Assembly (NCBI GenBank): GCA_024220525.1
Contig: JAMYWO010000214.1
Coordinates: 47,946 to 71,039 of the forward strand
Source: Cochliopodium minus
Taxonomy: Eukaryota; Discosea; Himatismenida; Cochliopodiidae
DNA: 23,094 bases
Direction of reading: 5' to 3'
The notes beneath the pieces are model-generated. The model did no database searches, was not told where the DNA came from, and saw nothing but the letters and a program-made list of their open reading frames with translations. A program made the position numbers and the translations under genes. Below, one piece after another: positions 1-10,075 of the stretch; the stretch's first letter is position 1; every line of letters starts with the position of its first letter.

Positions 1-255
1 GTCTATTTGACTGCAGTTTTGGAGTATCTTGCAGCAGAAATTCTTGAATTGGCAGGAAATGCAGCAAGAGATAACAAGAAAACAAGAATCATTCCAAGAC
101 ACATCCAACTTGCAGTAAGAAATGATGAAGAATTGAATAAATTATTGCAACATGTAACCATTGCTAATGGAGGTGTAATTCCTTCTATCCATACAGTTTT
201 GGTTCCAAAGAAATCCAAATCAAGAAAGGGTGGATCTTCTTCTCAAGAATACTAA
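1..255 (+). CDS. H2AX: Histone H2A.X, C-terminal part (5' end outside window)
   Basis: Frame 1 is open from the first base to TAA at 253-255 and gives the last 84 residues of histone H2A. It covers the end of the histone fold ([19 protein letters not shown], then [20 protein letters not shown]) and the docking region ([17 protein letters not shown]). The tail ends in SSSQEY. An SQ-[E/D]-hydrophobic C-terminus is the known H2A.X signature, whose serine is phosphorylated by ATM/ATR/Tel1-type kinases at DNA breaks, so this copy should work both in nucleosomes and in damage signalling. No intron is visible in this part. The true start and the L1 loop lie upstream. The first in-frame ATG is not in the window. 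A histone-type stem-loop follows 45 nt after the stop. The H2A assignment is certain and the H2A.X assignment is strong. Confidence 0.97.
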   Translation, partial: VYLTAVLEYLAAEILELAGNAARDNKKTRIIPRHIQLAVRNDEELNKLLQHVTIANGGVIPSIHTVLVPKKSKSRKGGSSSQEY

Positions 256-300
256 ACACTATATTCCTAATATAAAAACAAAATCACAAAAAAACAAAAA

Positions 301-316
301 GGCGATTTTTATCGCC
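301..316 (+). promoter_or_regulatory. Histone 3' stem-loop (SLBP-type) of the H2A.X mRNA
   Basis: GGCGAT-TTTT-ATCGCC forms a perfect 6-bp stem with a 4-nt U loop, starting 46 nt after the H2A stop. It is flanked by A-rich sequence 5' and ATTCA 3'. Stem length, loop length, GG/CC base and distance all match the replication-dependent histone mRNA 3' element known from animals, green algae and some protists. It is one of very few GC-rich spots outside exons. A purine run (AAAAGAAAAAA, about 333-348) follows and might act as the downstream element; that part is speculation. Confidence 0.85.
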
Positions 317-503
317 ATTCAAATATACAACCAAAAGAAAAAAAAAAACTATGTTTAATGTTTTCAAACCCTCTCTAAAAATATTTAATCCTGATTTGAT
401 GGATTTTACAAGTTATGTAAAATAAGAATGGAAAAGATATTCATATCAAAATTAACTGCCAATTTCATAAAAAATTTGAATTATTGCTTCAAAGTTTTTT
501 TGA

Positions 504-1068
504 TTAAATAGTTAAAAACCCAATTTCAACTGCATCACTGACATCGTAAAGGGAAATTGCAGGTACCCAAATTTTGTTTTCGTTGAATATTATTTTCCCT
601 ACTTGAACCTTGTTTTTATAATAGGTAATTACTTTATCATTTACATCCACATCCATCCCGATCACATCCCCTTTTCCATAGGTAGGAGCATCGAATGAAG
701 CATTTGTTCCATTGAAATATTTATGTCCATTCGTACCATAATATCCATATCCAACACAATTTTGTGTTTGTCCCAATTGTTGAGAATAATTATTATTTTC
801 TTTATCACAAATACCAAACATCAAATGATTATTTGTGGAGCATGAATTTATTCTCATTTCAATGTATTCTAAATAATAAATAATCAAATCATTAATTATA
901 ATTCATAACAAACTTACTTCTATCTTTTATAACACCCGTAAATTTTATCATTTTCCAACCAGGAGTGGTTGAGATACAACTAAAATTTCCGTTAAACACA
1001 TTGATTCCAGGATGTTTTGCATTAGAATCTAAAAAGCTCATTTCTAAACGTGAATTATTTGAAGACAT
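504..1068 (-). CDS. Stand-alone SPRY-domain protein
   Basis: Two exons on the minus strand, 1068-918 and 868-504, separated by a 49-bp intron (donor GTAAGT, acceptor TTTAG). Together they make 171 residues. The start ATG follows an A-rich leader and is the first in frame. The body has the SPRY pattern: a GWKMIKFTG strand, then MFGICDKEN, LGQTQNCVGYGYYGTNG, GKGDVIGMDVD and ITYYKNKVQVG, ending in VEIGFLTI. SPRY domains are protein-interaction modules found in RanBPM, Ash2L and ubiquitin-ligase adaptors. Here the domain fills almost the whole protein after an N-terminal stretch of about 55 residues, with no RING, LisH or SOCS partner domain. The partner is unknown. The gene is convergent with the H2A gene and divergent from the next gene. 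Confidence 0.85.
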
Positions 1069-1297
1069 TTCCTTTTTTCTTTTTTTTTTTCAAATTTAAT
1101 TTTTAAATTTTCAAATTTTCTTTTTTATTTTATGAAAAATCATGAAATAAAATCAATAAAGAGCAAACCTTCTAAAATTTTTTAGTTTTTTTAATATTCA
1201 AGTCATGAAGGTTGATCATTAACAATCTTTCATGGAATTCCCACAAAATAATTTCCAATTTTAAATCTCAAAAAAATAAATAAAAAAATTTGGTATT
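1069..1297. promoter_or_regulatory. Shared divergent promoter region (SPRY / GST-guanylate kinase)
   Basis: This 229-bp spacer lies between two divergently transcribed start codons, so it should hold both promoters. It is mostly A/T runs. The one structured part is an imperfect palindrome at 1204-1234 with a CATGAA arm and a TTCATG arm, near the middle. No TATA box can be singled out in such AT-rich sequence. Confidence 0.45.
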
Positions 1298-4200
1298 ATG
1301 CAAGAAAAGGATCAATCCAACTTTCCTATAAAAGGAGTATCATTAGGTGCTGGAATATTGACAGTCTCAACCTTTGGATTATATCATCTATACAGGAGAT
1401 TCAACAACACAAACAAAAATAACACAGAAAATACAAAGAAAGATGATATAAATACAAACAATAAGAAAGGATCTGAATCTAAAGTCACTTTATACTTCAC
1501 TACATTGAATGAACAATCAAGATCTATCTGGCATTATTGCTTGTTGAATGATGTAGATGTGGCTGTAGATTTATTGGAGTATAATACTGAGAAATTGGAG
1601 AAAGTTAATCCTTTCAAAAATGGAATCATTCTAAAGGATGGTGATTTCTTTCTTACAGAAGGTAAAAAATTTCAGAAAGGGATATCCCAAATATAATACA
1701 ATCAAATAATTGAGCATTCATTGAATCCCACATCCTGTTATACAAAAAACTTTAATTATATGAAGAAATTTCTTAGCATGAAATTTTTTATATCTGTTTA
1801 AATCAGATGAATAAAAGAATAATGATTGTGATACATTATCTCTAAAATACATTTAAATAATTTTCTTAAAATTTTTTTTTGGGATTCTAATTGTGCCCTA
1901 TTAACATATCTTTATTAGAAAGAAATAAAATTTTTTTTTTTTTTGCTTTAATTTCTGAGTCATTCTTGGTTTTTGAACAATTTGATCAGATAGAGAATAC
2001 TTTGTATAATATTATTTCTTAACACAAATAAAAGATGGAGAATTATGTTTTATATTTGATGTTAATGTGATATATATAATAAGTCATTTAATTCTTTTTG
2101 CAGAGAGATATATGTTTTATGTTTACATAAAATTTTGTTTATTTTCGCATTAATTTTTATTTGAACATTATTCGTCATTTAGCACCTGCTATTGCAAGAT
2201 ATCTCTCAGAGAAGGAGGGAAAGGTCTCAGAATGGTTCGGAGACAACAAGGAAACGAGATCTTTGGTGGATCAATATATGAGCTGGCATCAAAGGTAATT
2301 TAAAATGAATAACAAATGAAATAAAAACAAGAATTTTTTAAAAAATGTCAATTAATCTAATTTTAAATGATAAATTCTTTTTTTTTATTTTTTTATTTTC
2401 CTTTTTTGAAGAAATTTGGGATTTTGCAGTCAATTGTGGAAAGACAGAATTCAAGAGAATCTCAAAGAGAACGGAGAATCCACAGTATTAACCAATGAGG
2501 GTAAAACCACTTTTAATTTTTTTTTTTTTTTGAAACAATCACAAATAATTATTTTTTAATTATTTTTTAATTATTTTTAATTATTTATTTTTCAATTAAT
2601 TTTTTTTTTAATTTTTTGATTTAGGAACCGAACAGTTGATTTCATCTTTGGAGGTGATTGAGAACATCTTCCTTAAGGACAGCCCTTATCTTTGCGGAGT
2701 GAGACCCACCTTCGCTGATATTTTGGCGTGCCACCAAATTTGGCAATTAACCACTTTCAAAGGTAAAAATTGAAACAAAAATTAATTAAAACAACTTCAC
2801 TTTATACTGAAAAATTTTAAACAGAATTTTAATTATCATTTCTTTTTTGTTTTTAGTTTGCTTTTAATATTTTTTCATCATCATTGTTTTTAAATTATTT
2901 TTAATCAAAAGTATGGTGTTAATAAAAAGTTTTTTTATTTTATTTTATTTTTTGTTTCTCATTTCTTTAATAGTTTTTTTGATTATTTTTGGTAGTTTTT
3001 TAGTATTTCATCATTCTCTTGATTTTTTATTAATAAAATTATTTTTATTTTAAAATATTTTTTTTTTATTATATTTTTTTTTTATTATTTTTTATTTTGT
3101 TCTTTATTATTTTTTTTTATTTTTATTTTTCTGCTTATTATTTTTTTTTTTTTATTTAAATTATTTTTCAAAAAAAAAAAAACAAAAAAAATAGGTACAT
3201 TCGGAGTGAAAGTGGGAGAAAAAACAGAACAATGGTTGGCAAAACTCGACAAAATGTTGTTCACAGACCAAGTGTTGGCAGAACTCCGCGAGTTCGCCGA
3301 ATCCGAGAAGGTCCTCCGTCTCAGAAACGACTTGCAACTTTGCGACAAATACAACTTGTCTTCCATCCATCAGCTTCAGTTCTATCAGAGGGGAATTTTG
3401 AACAAGAACTGTTTGTTCAGACCTGTTGTCATTTGTGGTCCTAGCGGTGCTGGAAAGAGCACTTTGATAAGTAAAAAAAAATTTATTTATTTTCATTTAT
3501 TTTATTTTATTTTTTTACTTATTATTTTTTAAAAATTTTTTATTTATTTTATTTTATTTTATTTTTATTTTGTTTTGTTCATTTTTGTTTCTTAAAATTT
3601 GATATTTTGTTATTTTTTTTTTTTTTTGAATTTTTTTTTGTTTGATTAAATTTTACTGTTTTATCAAATTTTATTTATTATTTTTATTTTAATAATTCCA
3701 TTTTTTTTTATTTATCTCATTTTTGTTTCTTAAAATCTGATATTTTGTTATTTATTTTCAATTATATATTTTTTTTTATTTTTTGATTTTCATTTGATTT
3801 GTTTTTTTTTTATTTTAAAAATTTTATTTTATTTTTAATTTTTTTTAAATTTTTTTTTTATTGAAAAAAATAGATTTAATCACAAAGAAATTCCCAGAAG
3901 TATTCACATTCAGCATTTCCCACACCACAAGAAAAATGAGAGAAGGAGAAAAGGACGGAGTGAACTACCACTACGTCTCCCGCGAAGAGTTTGTCAAGCT
4001 CCAAGAACAAAAGATATTTATCGAGAACGCTGAGTACTCTGGAAATCTCTACGGAACTTCCTACATGACTTTGCAAGATGCTAAAAAGAATGGAAAGATT
4101 TGTTTGTTAGATATTGATTTACAAGGTTATTTTTATTTTTGTTTATTCATTTTTATTTTTTTTTTTATCATTTTTTTTTTAATTTCTTTGGTTTTTATTT

Positions 4201-4691
4201 TCTTATTTCATTTGTCAAGATTTTATTTATTGTTTTATTATTTTTTTATATTTATTTTTTTTAATTTTCAATTAATTTTGGTTTTTCTATTTTTATTTTT
4301 TTATTTTTATATTTATTTTTATTTTCATTTTTTTTATTTTTTTAATATTATTTTTTAATTTTCAAAAATTTATTATATTTTTTTTTTATTTTTATTTATG
4401 TTTTTTTGGACGACAGGAGTACAAACAATCAAAAGCGTATGGAACAAAGAAAACGGACCAATGCCTGCCTTCATCCAAATCGTCCCGCCAAACTTTCCAG
4501 AGCTGAAAAAACGTCTCGTAGGACGTGGAACCGACTCCGAGGAAGTAGTCAACAGAAGATTGGAGATTGCATTGGGCGAACTTAAGTACACTCACGTCCC
4601 TGAGTTCTTCGACCATGTTATCATCAATGAGGACAAGGATGTTGCTTACTTGAAACTTACCCAAGCAATCAACGAATGCCAATTCATTTAA
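1298..4691 (+). CDS. Membrane-anchored GST-like / guanylate kinase fusion protein
   Basis: Seven exons: 1298-1661, 2183-2294, 2412-2500, 2625-2762, 3195-3470, 3874-4125 and 4417-4691 (1506 nt, 501 aa). Residues about 11-32 are a hydrophobic, likely membrane-anchoring segment, followed by an Asn/Lys-rich linker. Residues about 61-270 resemble a theta-class glutathione S-transferase: a thioredoxin-like start VTLYFTTLNEQSR, then VNPFKNGIILKDGDFFLTE and PAIARYL, then the helical part with YMSWHQRNLGF and CGVRPTFADILAC. Residues about 311-501 are a full-length guanylate kinase (GMP + ATP to GDP + ADP): P-loop GPSGAGKST, SHTTRKMREGEKDGVNYHYV, ENAEYSGNLYGT, LLDIDLQG and RGTDSEEVVNRRLE. All expected GUK motifs are intact. 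The GST part lacks the usual cis-Pro and the Ser after Glu in the glutathione site, and is probably structural. The joined exons carry both domains through four intact splice phases, so this is one gene. Confidence 0.85.
1662..2182 (+). other. Long first intron of the GST-guanylate kinase gene
   Basis: A 521-bp intron (donor GTAAAA, acceptor TTTAG). It is less simple in sequence than the other introns of this gene. I looked for tRNA, C/D-box snoRNA and a nested reading frame on both strands and saw nothing supportable. Confidence 0.7.
2547..2587 (+). repeat. Short tandem repeat, AATTATTTTTT units
   Basis: Two 11-bp units AATTATTTTTT, a 10-bp unit and a partial copy lie in the third intron of the GST-guanylate kinase gene. 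Confidence 0.8.
3580..3753 (+). repeat. Direct repeat pair inside an intron
   Basis: A 36-bp block at 3580-3615 recurs at 3718-3753 with one T/C difference. The core is GTTTCTTAAAAT, then GATATTTTGTTATTT. The copies are offset by 138 bp inside the fifth intron of the GST-guanylate kinase gene. The intervening bases are T-rich and do not repeat clearly. Confidence 0.85.
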
Positions 4692-4847
4692 ATTGATTAA
4701 ATTTTTTAAAAAAAAATGTGAAATAATATAATTTTTTTACAAGAAAAAGTTAATTTAAAAAAAAAAAACAAAAAATTTCTTGTCAGAAATCAAATTTTTT
4801 TTATATTTTTTTTTTTAAAGATACAAATTTTAATTCCATTTAAGTTT

Positions 4848-5781
4848 TCAAACTCTTGTTATGGTGAACATAAGTTTCCCTTTGGCTCCTACTTTCTTGC
4901 CTTCGGGTCTTTCGGAAAGATCGACTTCTAATTGTTGTCCAAAACTCAATCTGACCCAATCTTCCCACTGATCAAAAAAGACAAAGAAATTTTTTTAAAA
5001 AAAATGAAAGAAAAAAGAAAAAAGAAAAAAAATAATTTATATTATAAAGGCTGATATATTTGATGTTTTAATTGATTTTCACATCATTTGATTTTGTGTT
5101 CCTTAATCTATATTAACATCTTTATTATATATGAAATAATTTTGTTACCACATAAGTTATTTGTCCCAAGAAATCATCAGTGATCATATCCTTATCAAAA
5201 ATATCGAATTTGAAGCCAGTGGTTCCTGTCAATTCTTTTTCAGTCAAATTGATTTCGAATGTTTCGTCAAAGATGGGATTCAGTGTTTTGGGGAATACTT
5301 TGGTCTTTCCCAATTGCTTCACTTTCTTATTTTGCATCAATCCAAAGATCACATATGGCTGTACAAAGCAAGGAATTAAATTAATTAAAAAATTATAATA
5401 AATCTCAATTTGCACTAATTAAATGATTATCATAATTTAATTGTTCAATTATTTATCATTTCAAAATCGAATTTATATTCTATCTCAAATATATGGTATG
5501 ATCCAATTGGGAAAGGATTTGATTTTATAAATGTAGGGAATTTATTTTTTCAAAATAAAAAGAAATTTCATTTACATCAGAGAACCCATTTGAATCTGCC
5601 GATTTCAAATTATGTGCATGGTGTATTTCCACTTTATATTTTCCTATTATCTTCAAAAATGAAAAAAAAAAGTTCATTTTAATTTCATTTCTTAATTTTT
5701 CAGAAAGAAATATCAAATTATTTTTCAAAATTCAGATTTTACTTTTTCTTTCACTTCTGATAAACTAAATTCGAACAACAT
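4848..5781 (-). CDS. Single C2-domain protein
   Basis: Four exons on the minus strand: 5781-5743, 5650-5576, 5358-5149 and 4967-4848, all joined in phase 0 (444 nt, 147 aa). The C2 fold starts at about residue 16 with GKYKVEIHHAHNLKSADSNG and FSDPYV, and continues with KTKVFPKTLNPIFDETFEI and FDIFDKDMITDDFLGQITYV. It ends with GKLMFTITRV. Acidic residues of the calcium-binding loops are present (Asp32, Asp38, Asp93, Asp95 and Asp99/100), so calcium-dependent phospholipid binding is likely. No signal peptide or second domain is seen. Small one-domain C2 proteins of this kind are common in plants and protists. The 39-nt first exon is the weakest part of the model: its ATG follows an A-run and its donor is GTAAAA, but both phase and sequence fit. 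Confidence 0.87.
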
Positions 5782-6021
5782 TTTTTTTTTTATTTATTTT
5801 TATAATAATTTAATTTTTCATATTTTATTTTAATTTTGGATATTAGAATGGGATCTATTTGCAAAAACTTGGATTCTCTTAAATGAACTTTCTTTAGATT
5901 CAAAACAAACAAAAAAAGAAAGAATTAAATTAAAAATAAGGTTTTATTGTTTAAAAAAAATGAAAAATGAAAAATAAATAAATTTTTATAAGTTTAATAT
6001 TAAAAATTTTTTAAAAGTTTA

Positions 6022-6961
6022 TTAACTAAAAATATTGTCGTCATCATCGTCATCATTGTTGTCGTGATCAAAAGCTTCTAAAGTTCCGTTGTAGGAAACT
6101 TCTTGGGAAAAGTCGATGGTGTCCTTGAACACGATGGAGAAAGGGCCTCCCTTAGCAGGTTTGTCCAAACCCAACATACCCATATTGTCTTTTACAAGAT
6201 CTTGTAATCCCTTGTATGTTTTTTTTCCTCTATTAAAAAATAAATTAAAAAATAAAAAATGTAAAAAAAATTGTAAAAATAAAATAAATGATAAAAATGA
6301 TATTACAAAAATGTAAAAAGTAAAATAATGATAATGAAAAATTAAAAATATTCAATAAAAAAATTAAAAAACAAAATTGTAAAAAATAAAATAAATGATA
6401 AAAATAATATTTTAAATAAAAATAAAAAATAAAAAATAAAATGACAAAAAATAAAAATAAAATCGACTATAAATAAAAATAAATAATAAATCAAATAAAA
6501 ATTAAAATATTTAAAAAAACTGTACGTTTGTCCATCAACGGTGAATTCCAAGGATCCGTAAGGATGGATGATACGAGTGTGGTAGATGCGATCTTCCACT
6601 GCATAACTCAGAGTATAGTTGCTTTCAGAAGAAGAGAAACGTACCATATATTGACCTACTCCCTTTTGTAAACCCTATTTCCAAAATAATTTAATTATCA
6701 GTTTTATTATTTATTTATTTTTTTTATTTTATTTGATAATAAATTAATTTTATTTGATTTAATTAATTAAATTATTTTTATTTTTTATTTATATCTATTT
6801 GAAAATCATTTTTTATTTCATCAATTTATGTTGTAATTTTTTTTATTTTTATTTAATTTCTCCAAAACTAAATATTTTATTTTTATTTTATTTTTATTTT
6901 ATTTTAATATCACTTAAATTTTTTATTTTATTTTTACATTTATTTATTATTTTATTTTACA

Positions 6962-6992
<31 letters not shown>

Positions 6993-9740
6993 ATTTTTTA
7001 TTATTTTATATTTTTTATTTCAAATTTTTTATTTCAAATTTCAAATTTTTTTTTTTTATTCCAAATTTTTTATTATTTATTTTATATTTATACCTTTTCA
7101 GCTTCTTGAGCAGAAGTGTTTCCCCAAAACCAGTCCTCAGCACAAAGAGAGGTGACATACTGGAGCCACTTGCTAGGAACGAACTTTGGAAAAAAGCCCA
7201 AAATGAAACCAAACTTCTTCAGTGTCACCACCTTGTTTCCGTCCACCATTGATGCGAAGAGGGTGTCCAAACATTTGTAGTATGGTGATGTGTGTTTAAG
7301 ATCCTTTAAAAAAAATAAAAATAAAAATAAAAATAAAAACATAAAATATGAAATAAAATATAAAAATAAAATAAAAATAAAAATATAAAAATTTTAATTT
7401 AATACCTAAAACTAATAAAAAAATAAACAAAATAAAAAATATGACTTAAAAGTTATATTTAAAATCAAAAAGAAATATTCAAACAAAAGTCAAAAACTAA
7501 AAATTAAAAAAACATATATTAATAAAAATAAAATAATCATAATAATTAAAAAATATTACAAATGAAAAATAAAAATTAAAATTTTTTTTTTTTTAAAAAA
7601 ATAAACAATTAATGAAAATAAAAATTATTGAATCAAATAAATTTTAAAAAAATAAAAGAAAGTTACCAATTTGGAAATTTTGCTGAAGGAATTGGCAAAT
7701 TTTTCGAAAGGAACGTCATCTGGGGTGGAGAAGTTGGATTTCCAGAACTTACGTGCGTCCTTGTCAAAGACTGCACAATCAATGAGAATGTGCTTGTTGA
7801 ATTCAGTGACAACTCCTAAAGAAATTAAATTTTAAAAACAATTAAAAACAAATAAGATAAGTTAAAAATAAAAATGAACCAAAATAATAAAAAATTAAAA
7901 AAAATTAAAAAAAAAAAATCAAAAAGAAATTTATTAAAATTAAAAAATAAATAAAAATAAATAAAAAGTAAATAAAAAATGAAATAATTAAATAAACAAA
8001 AAAAAAATTTAAATAAATGAAAAATAAATAAAAATTAAAAAAATTAAAAATAATATCAAAAATAAATTAAAAAATTAAAAATAAATAATATCAAAAAAAT
8101 TTGTTTTTTAACCCTCGAAAGAAGGCCTTTTGCTTGGAGTTCCATGCCAGCAGGTCTCTGCAAGTTTGAGAAGACTTTCAGGGCACTTGAAAGGGTCAAT
8201 AGGGAGTTTTGGGCGAGCGGGGTTTTTCTTCATGCAGATTGCTTGCAAAAACTCTGACAAGTTGTCGTATTCTTGGAAAGGTTCTTGCAATGTGATGAAT
8301 TCATACAAAGCTAAAGGAATTTAAAAATAAAAATAAAATAAAAATAAAAAATAAAAAATAAAAAATAAAAATAAAAATAAAAATAAAAATAAAAGTAAAA
8401 ATAAAAATAAAAATAAAAATAAAAAATAAAAAATAAAAAATAAAAATAAAAATAAAATAAATAAAATAAAAAATAAAAAATAAACTATAATAAAAATAAA
8501 ATAAAAATAATCTCACCAATTCCGAATGAGTAAACATCTCTAGAGTGATCAATGTGATCATTTTCGAGTGCTTCTGGAGCGACCTTTTTTTTTTTTTTGC
8601 AAAAAAAATAAAATTAAATTAAAATTTTAGTAATAAAATTGTATTAAAAACTAAAAAGAAAATATTCAAAAAAAAAAAGTTACGTATAAAGGAGTTCCTG
8701 CGCATTCTTCAGTGGACAAGATTTGTCCCATAGGAACCAACAAAGAGAGCCCGAAATCACAAACCTTTACTGAGTCGTCTTTTTTGCAGTACAACAAGTT
8801 ACTTGGTTTGAAGTCACAGTGAATGACACCTGCTCCATGCAACCAAGACATTCTTTAAAAAAATATTTGAATTTAAAATATTTAAAATTGATATTTAAGT
8901 AAAAAATTAATATTTAAAATAATGAATATGTAAAAAAAAATTAAAAAATAAAAGCAATATTAAAAAAAATTTATAATGAAGTAATAAAAAAAAAATATTG
9001 AACAAAAAAAAATTAATGAATTAATTTTTTTTCATTTTTTTTTTACCCTGCAGCTGCTTGACTTGCATATCTCATTCTGTCGTACAAAGGCCATGTTTTA
9101 CCCTTTGAAAACAAAAGTTTTTCGAAATCTGCATCAAGCAATTCAGTTACCTTTTTTATAAGAGAATAAAAATGAATAAAAATGAACAAAACTTAATTTA
9201 AAAAATTTAAAAAATTTAAAAAATAATAATTTAAAAATCAAGAAATATTTTTTTACAATTTTTATTTCCTTTTTAGAGATATAGGCACCCATAAACAATG
9301 CTACGTTAGGATGTGCGATTTTTTGCCACACTTCTACTTCTTGTTTGAAGGCGGAGGTTTGTTTGCTGTCGAATTCTTTTCCTCCTTTAGGTTGGGGAAT
9401 TTTGATCGCTACTGGGAATCCACGGCATGTTCCTTTGTACACTTTACCGTAATTTCCTTCTCCCAAAAAATCTGATTCTTGGTACTTTATTTGAAAAAGA
9501 AAATGATAAATGAAATTTCTCAATATAAAACAAGATTCTTATTGTAATATATTTGAAAATATTAATATATTAATTTAATGAATCCTATTTATTTCAAAAT
9601 TTAAATATTTTTGAACCATTTTAAGGAATAATTTTTTTTTTTATAAATTTAACTTGTTATGATGGATTTATTACCTTTATTTCATCAGAATTAATGAAAT
9701 ATGACCAATCTTTTTTTGTAAACATATTATCTGTACTCAT
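6022..9740 (-). CDS. Shk-type protein kinase with C-terminal SH2 domain
   Basis: Ten exons on the minus strand: 9740-9675, 9484-9257, 9150-9047, 8852-8684, 8583-8517, 8310-8113, 7815-7667, 7303-7094, 6674-6526 and 6229-6022 (1548 nt, 515 aa). Kinase domain, residues about 22-278: FLGEGNYGKVYKG (P-loop), VAIK (Lys50), IHCDFKPSNLL (catalytic loop), CDFGLS, VAPEAL and RPSF. A middle region (FNKHILIDCAVFDKDARKFW) is typical of the Dictyostelium Shk family. The SH2 domain is at about 384-480: DWFWGNTSAQEAE, then YMVRFSSS with Arg409 as the phosphotyrosine-binding Arg. The tail is acidic (six Asp in a row). Order and length match Shk kinases, dual-specificity kinases of the TKL group. The HRD motif reads HCD, so this is a non-RD kinase. 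Domain calls are strong; exact ends of the AT-rich introns are less so. Confidence 0.92.
8323..8484 (+). repeat. AAAAATA-type microsatellite in a kinase intron
   Basis: About 160 bp made almost only of 5- to 7-bp units (A4-6 followed by T), within the intron at 8311-8516 of the Shk-type kinase gene. On the gene's own strand it is T-rich. Confidence 0.9.
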
Positions 9741-10075
9741 TTTTTTTAACGATCTAAAAATTTCAATTTTATTTTTTTTTATATTTTTTTGTATTTCTTA
9801 TTCTTATTGTGATGAATGAATAGGTGTTAAACAAATGGATTTTTTTCTCTTTCTTTATCAATAAGAAGGTTTAATGTTTTTTTTTGTTAGCTTAAAAAAA
9901 AATAAATAAAAAAAGGAAATTGTGATAGGTAAATAGATCTCACAATCGTTTATTTTCAAAGCATATTTTTTTTATGAAGAAAATGAATAGATTTAATTTT
10001 TTGAATGATCATGAATTTTGTGAAGATCTGAATTAATATTTTTTTTATAAAGTTTCAAAGTGGAGGAATTGATAA
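9741..10075. promoter_or_regulatory. Divergent spacer between the Shk-type kinase and TERT
   Basis: These 335 bp separate two start codons facing away from each other and should contain both promoters. ATTGTGAT occurs at about 9807 and again at 9919. The second copy forms a 7-bp inverted repeat with TCACAAT at 9940-9946. The rest is A/T runs with no frame or RNA gene that I can support. The element call is a suggestion only. Confidence 0.45.

Noticed and set aside
8301-8561. Minus-strand open frame rich in Phe, Ile and Tyr
   Set aside because: It reads through a microsatellite intron; only short parts at its ends are kinase exons in other frames.
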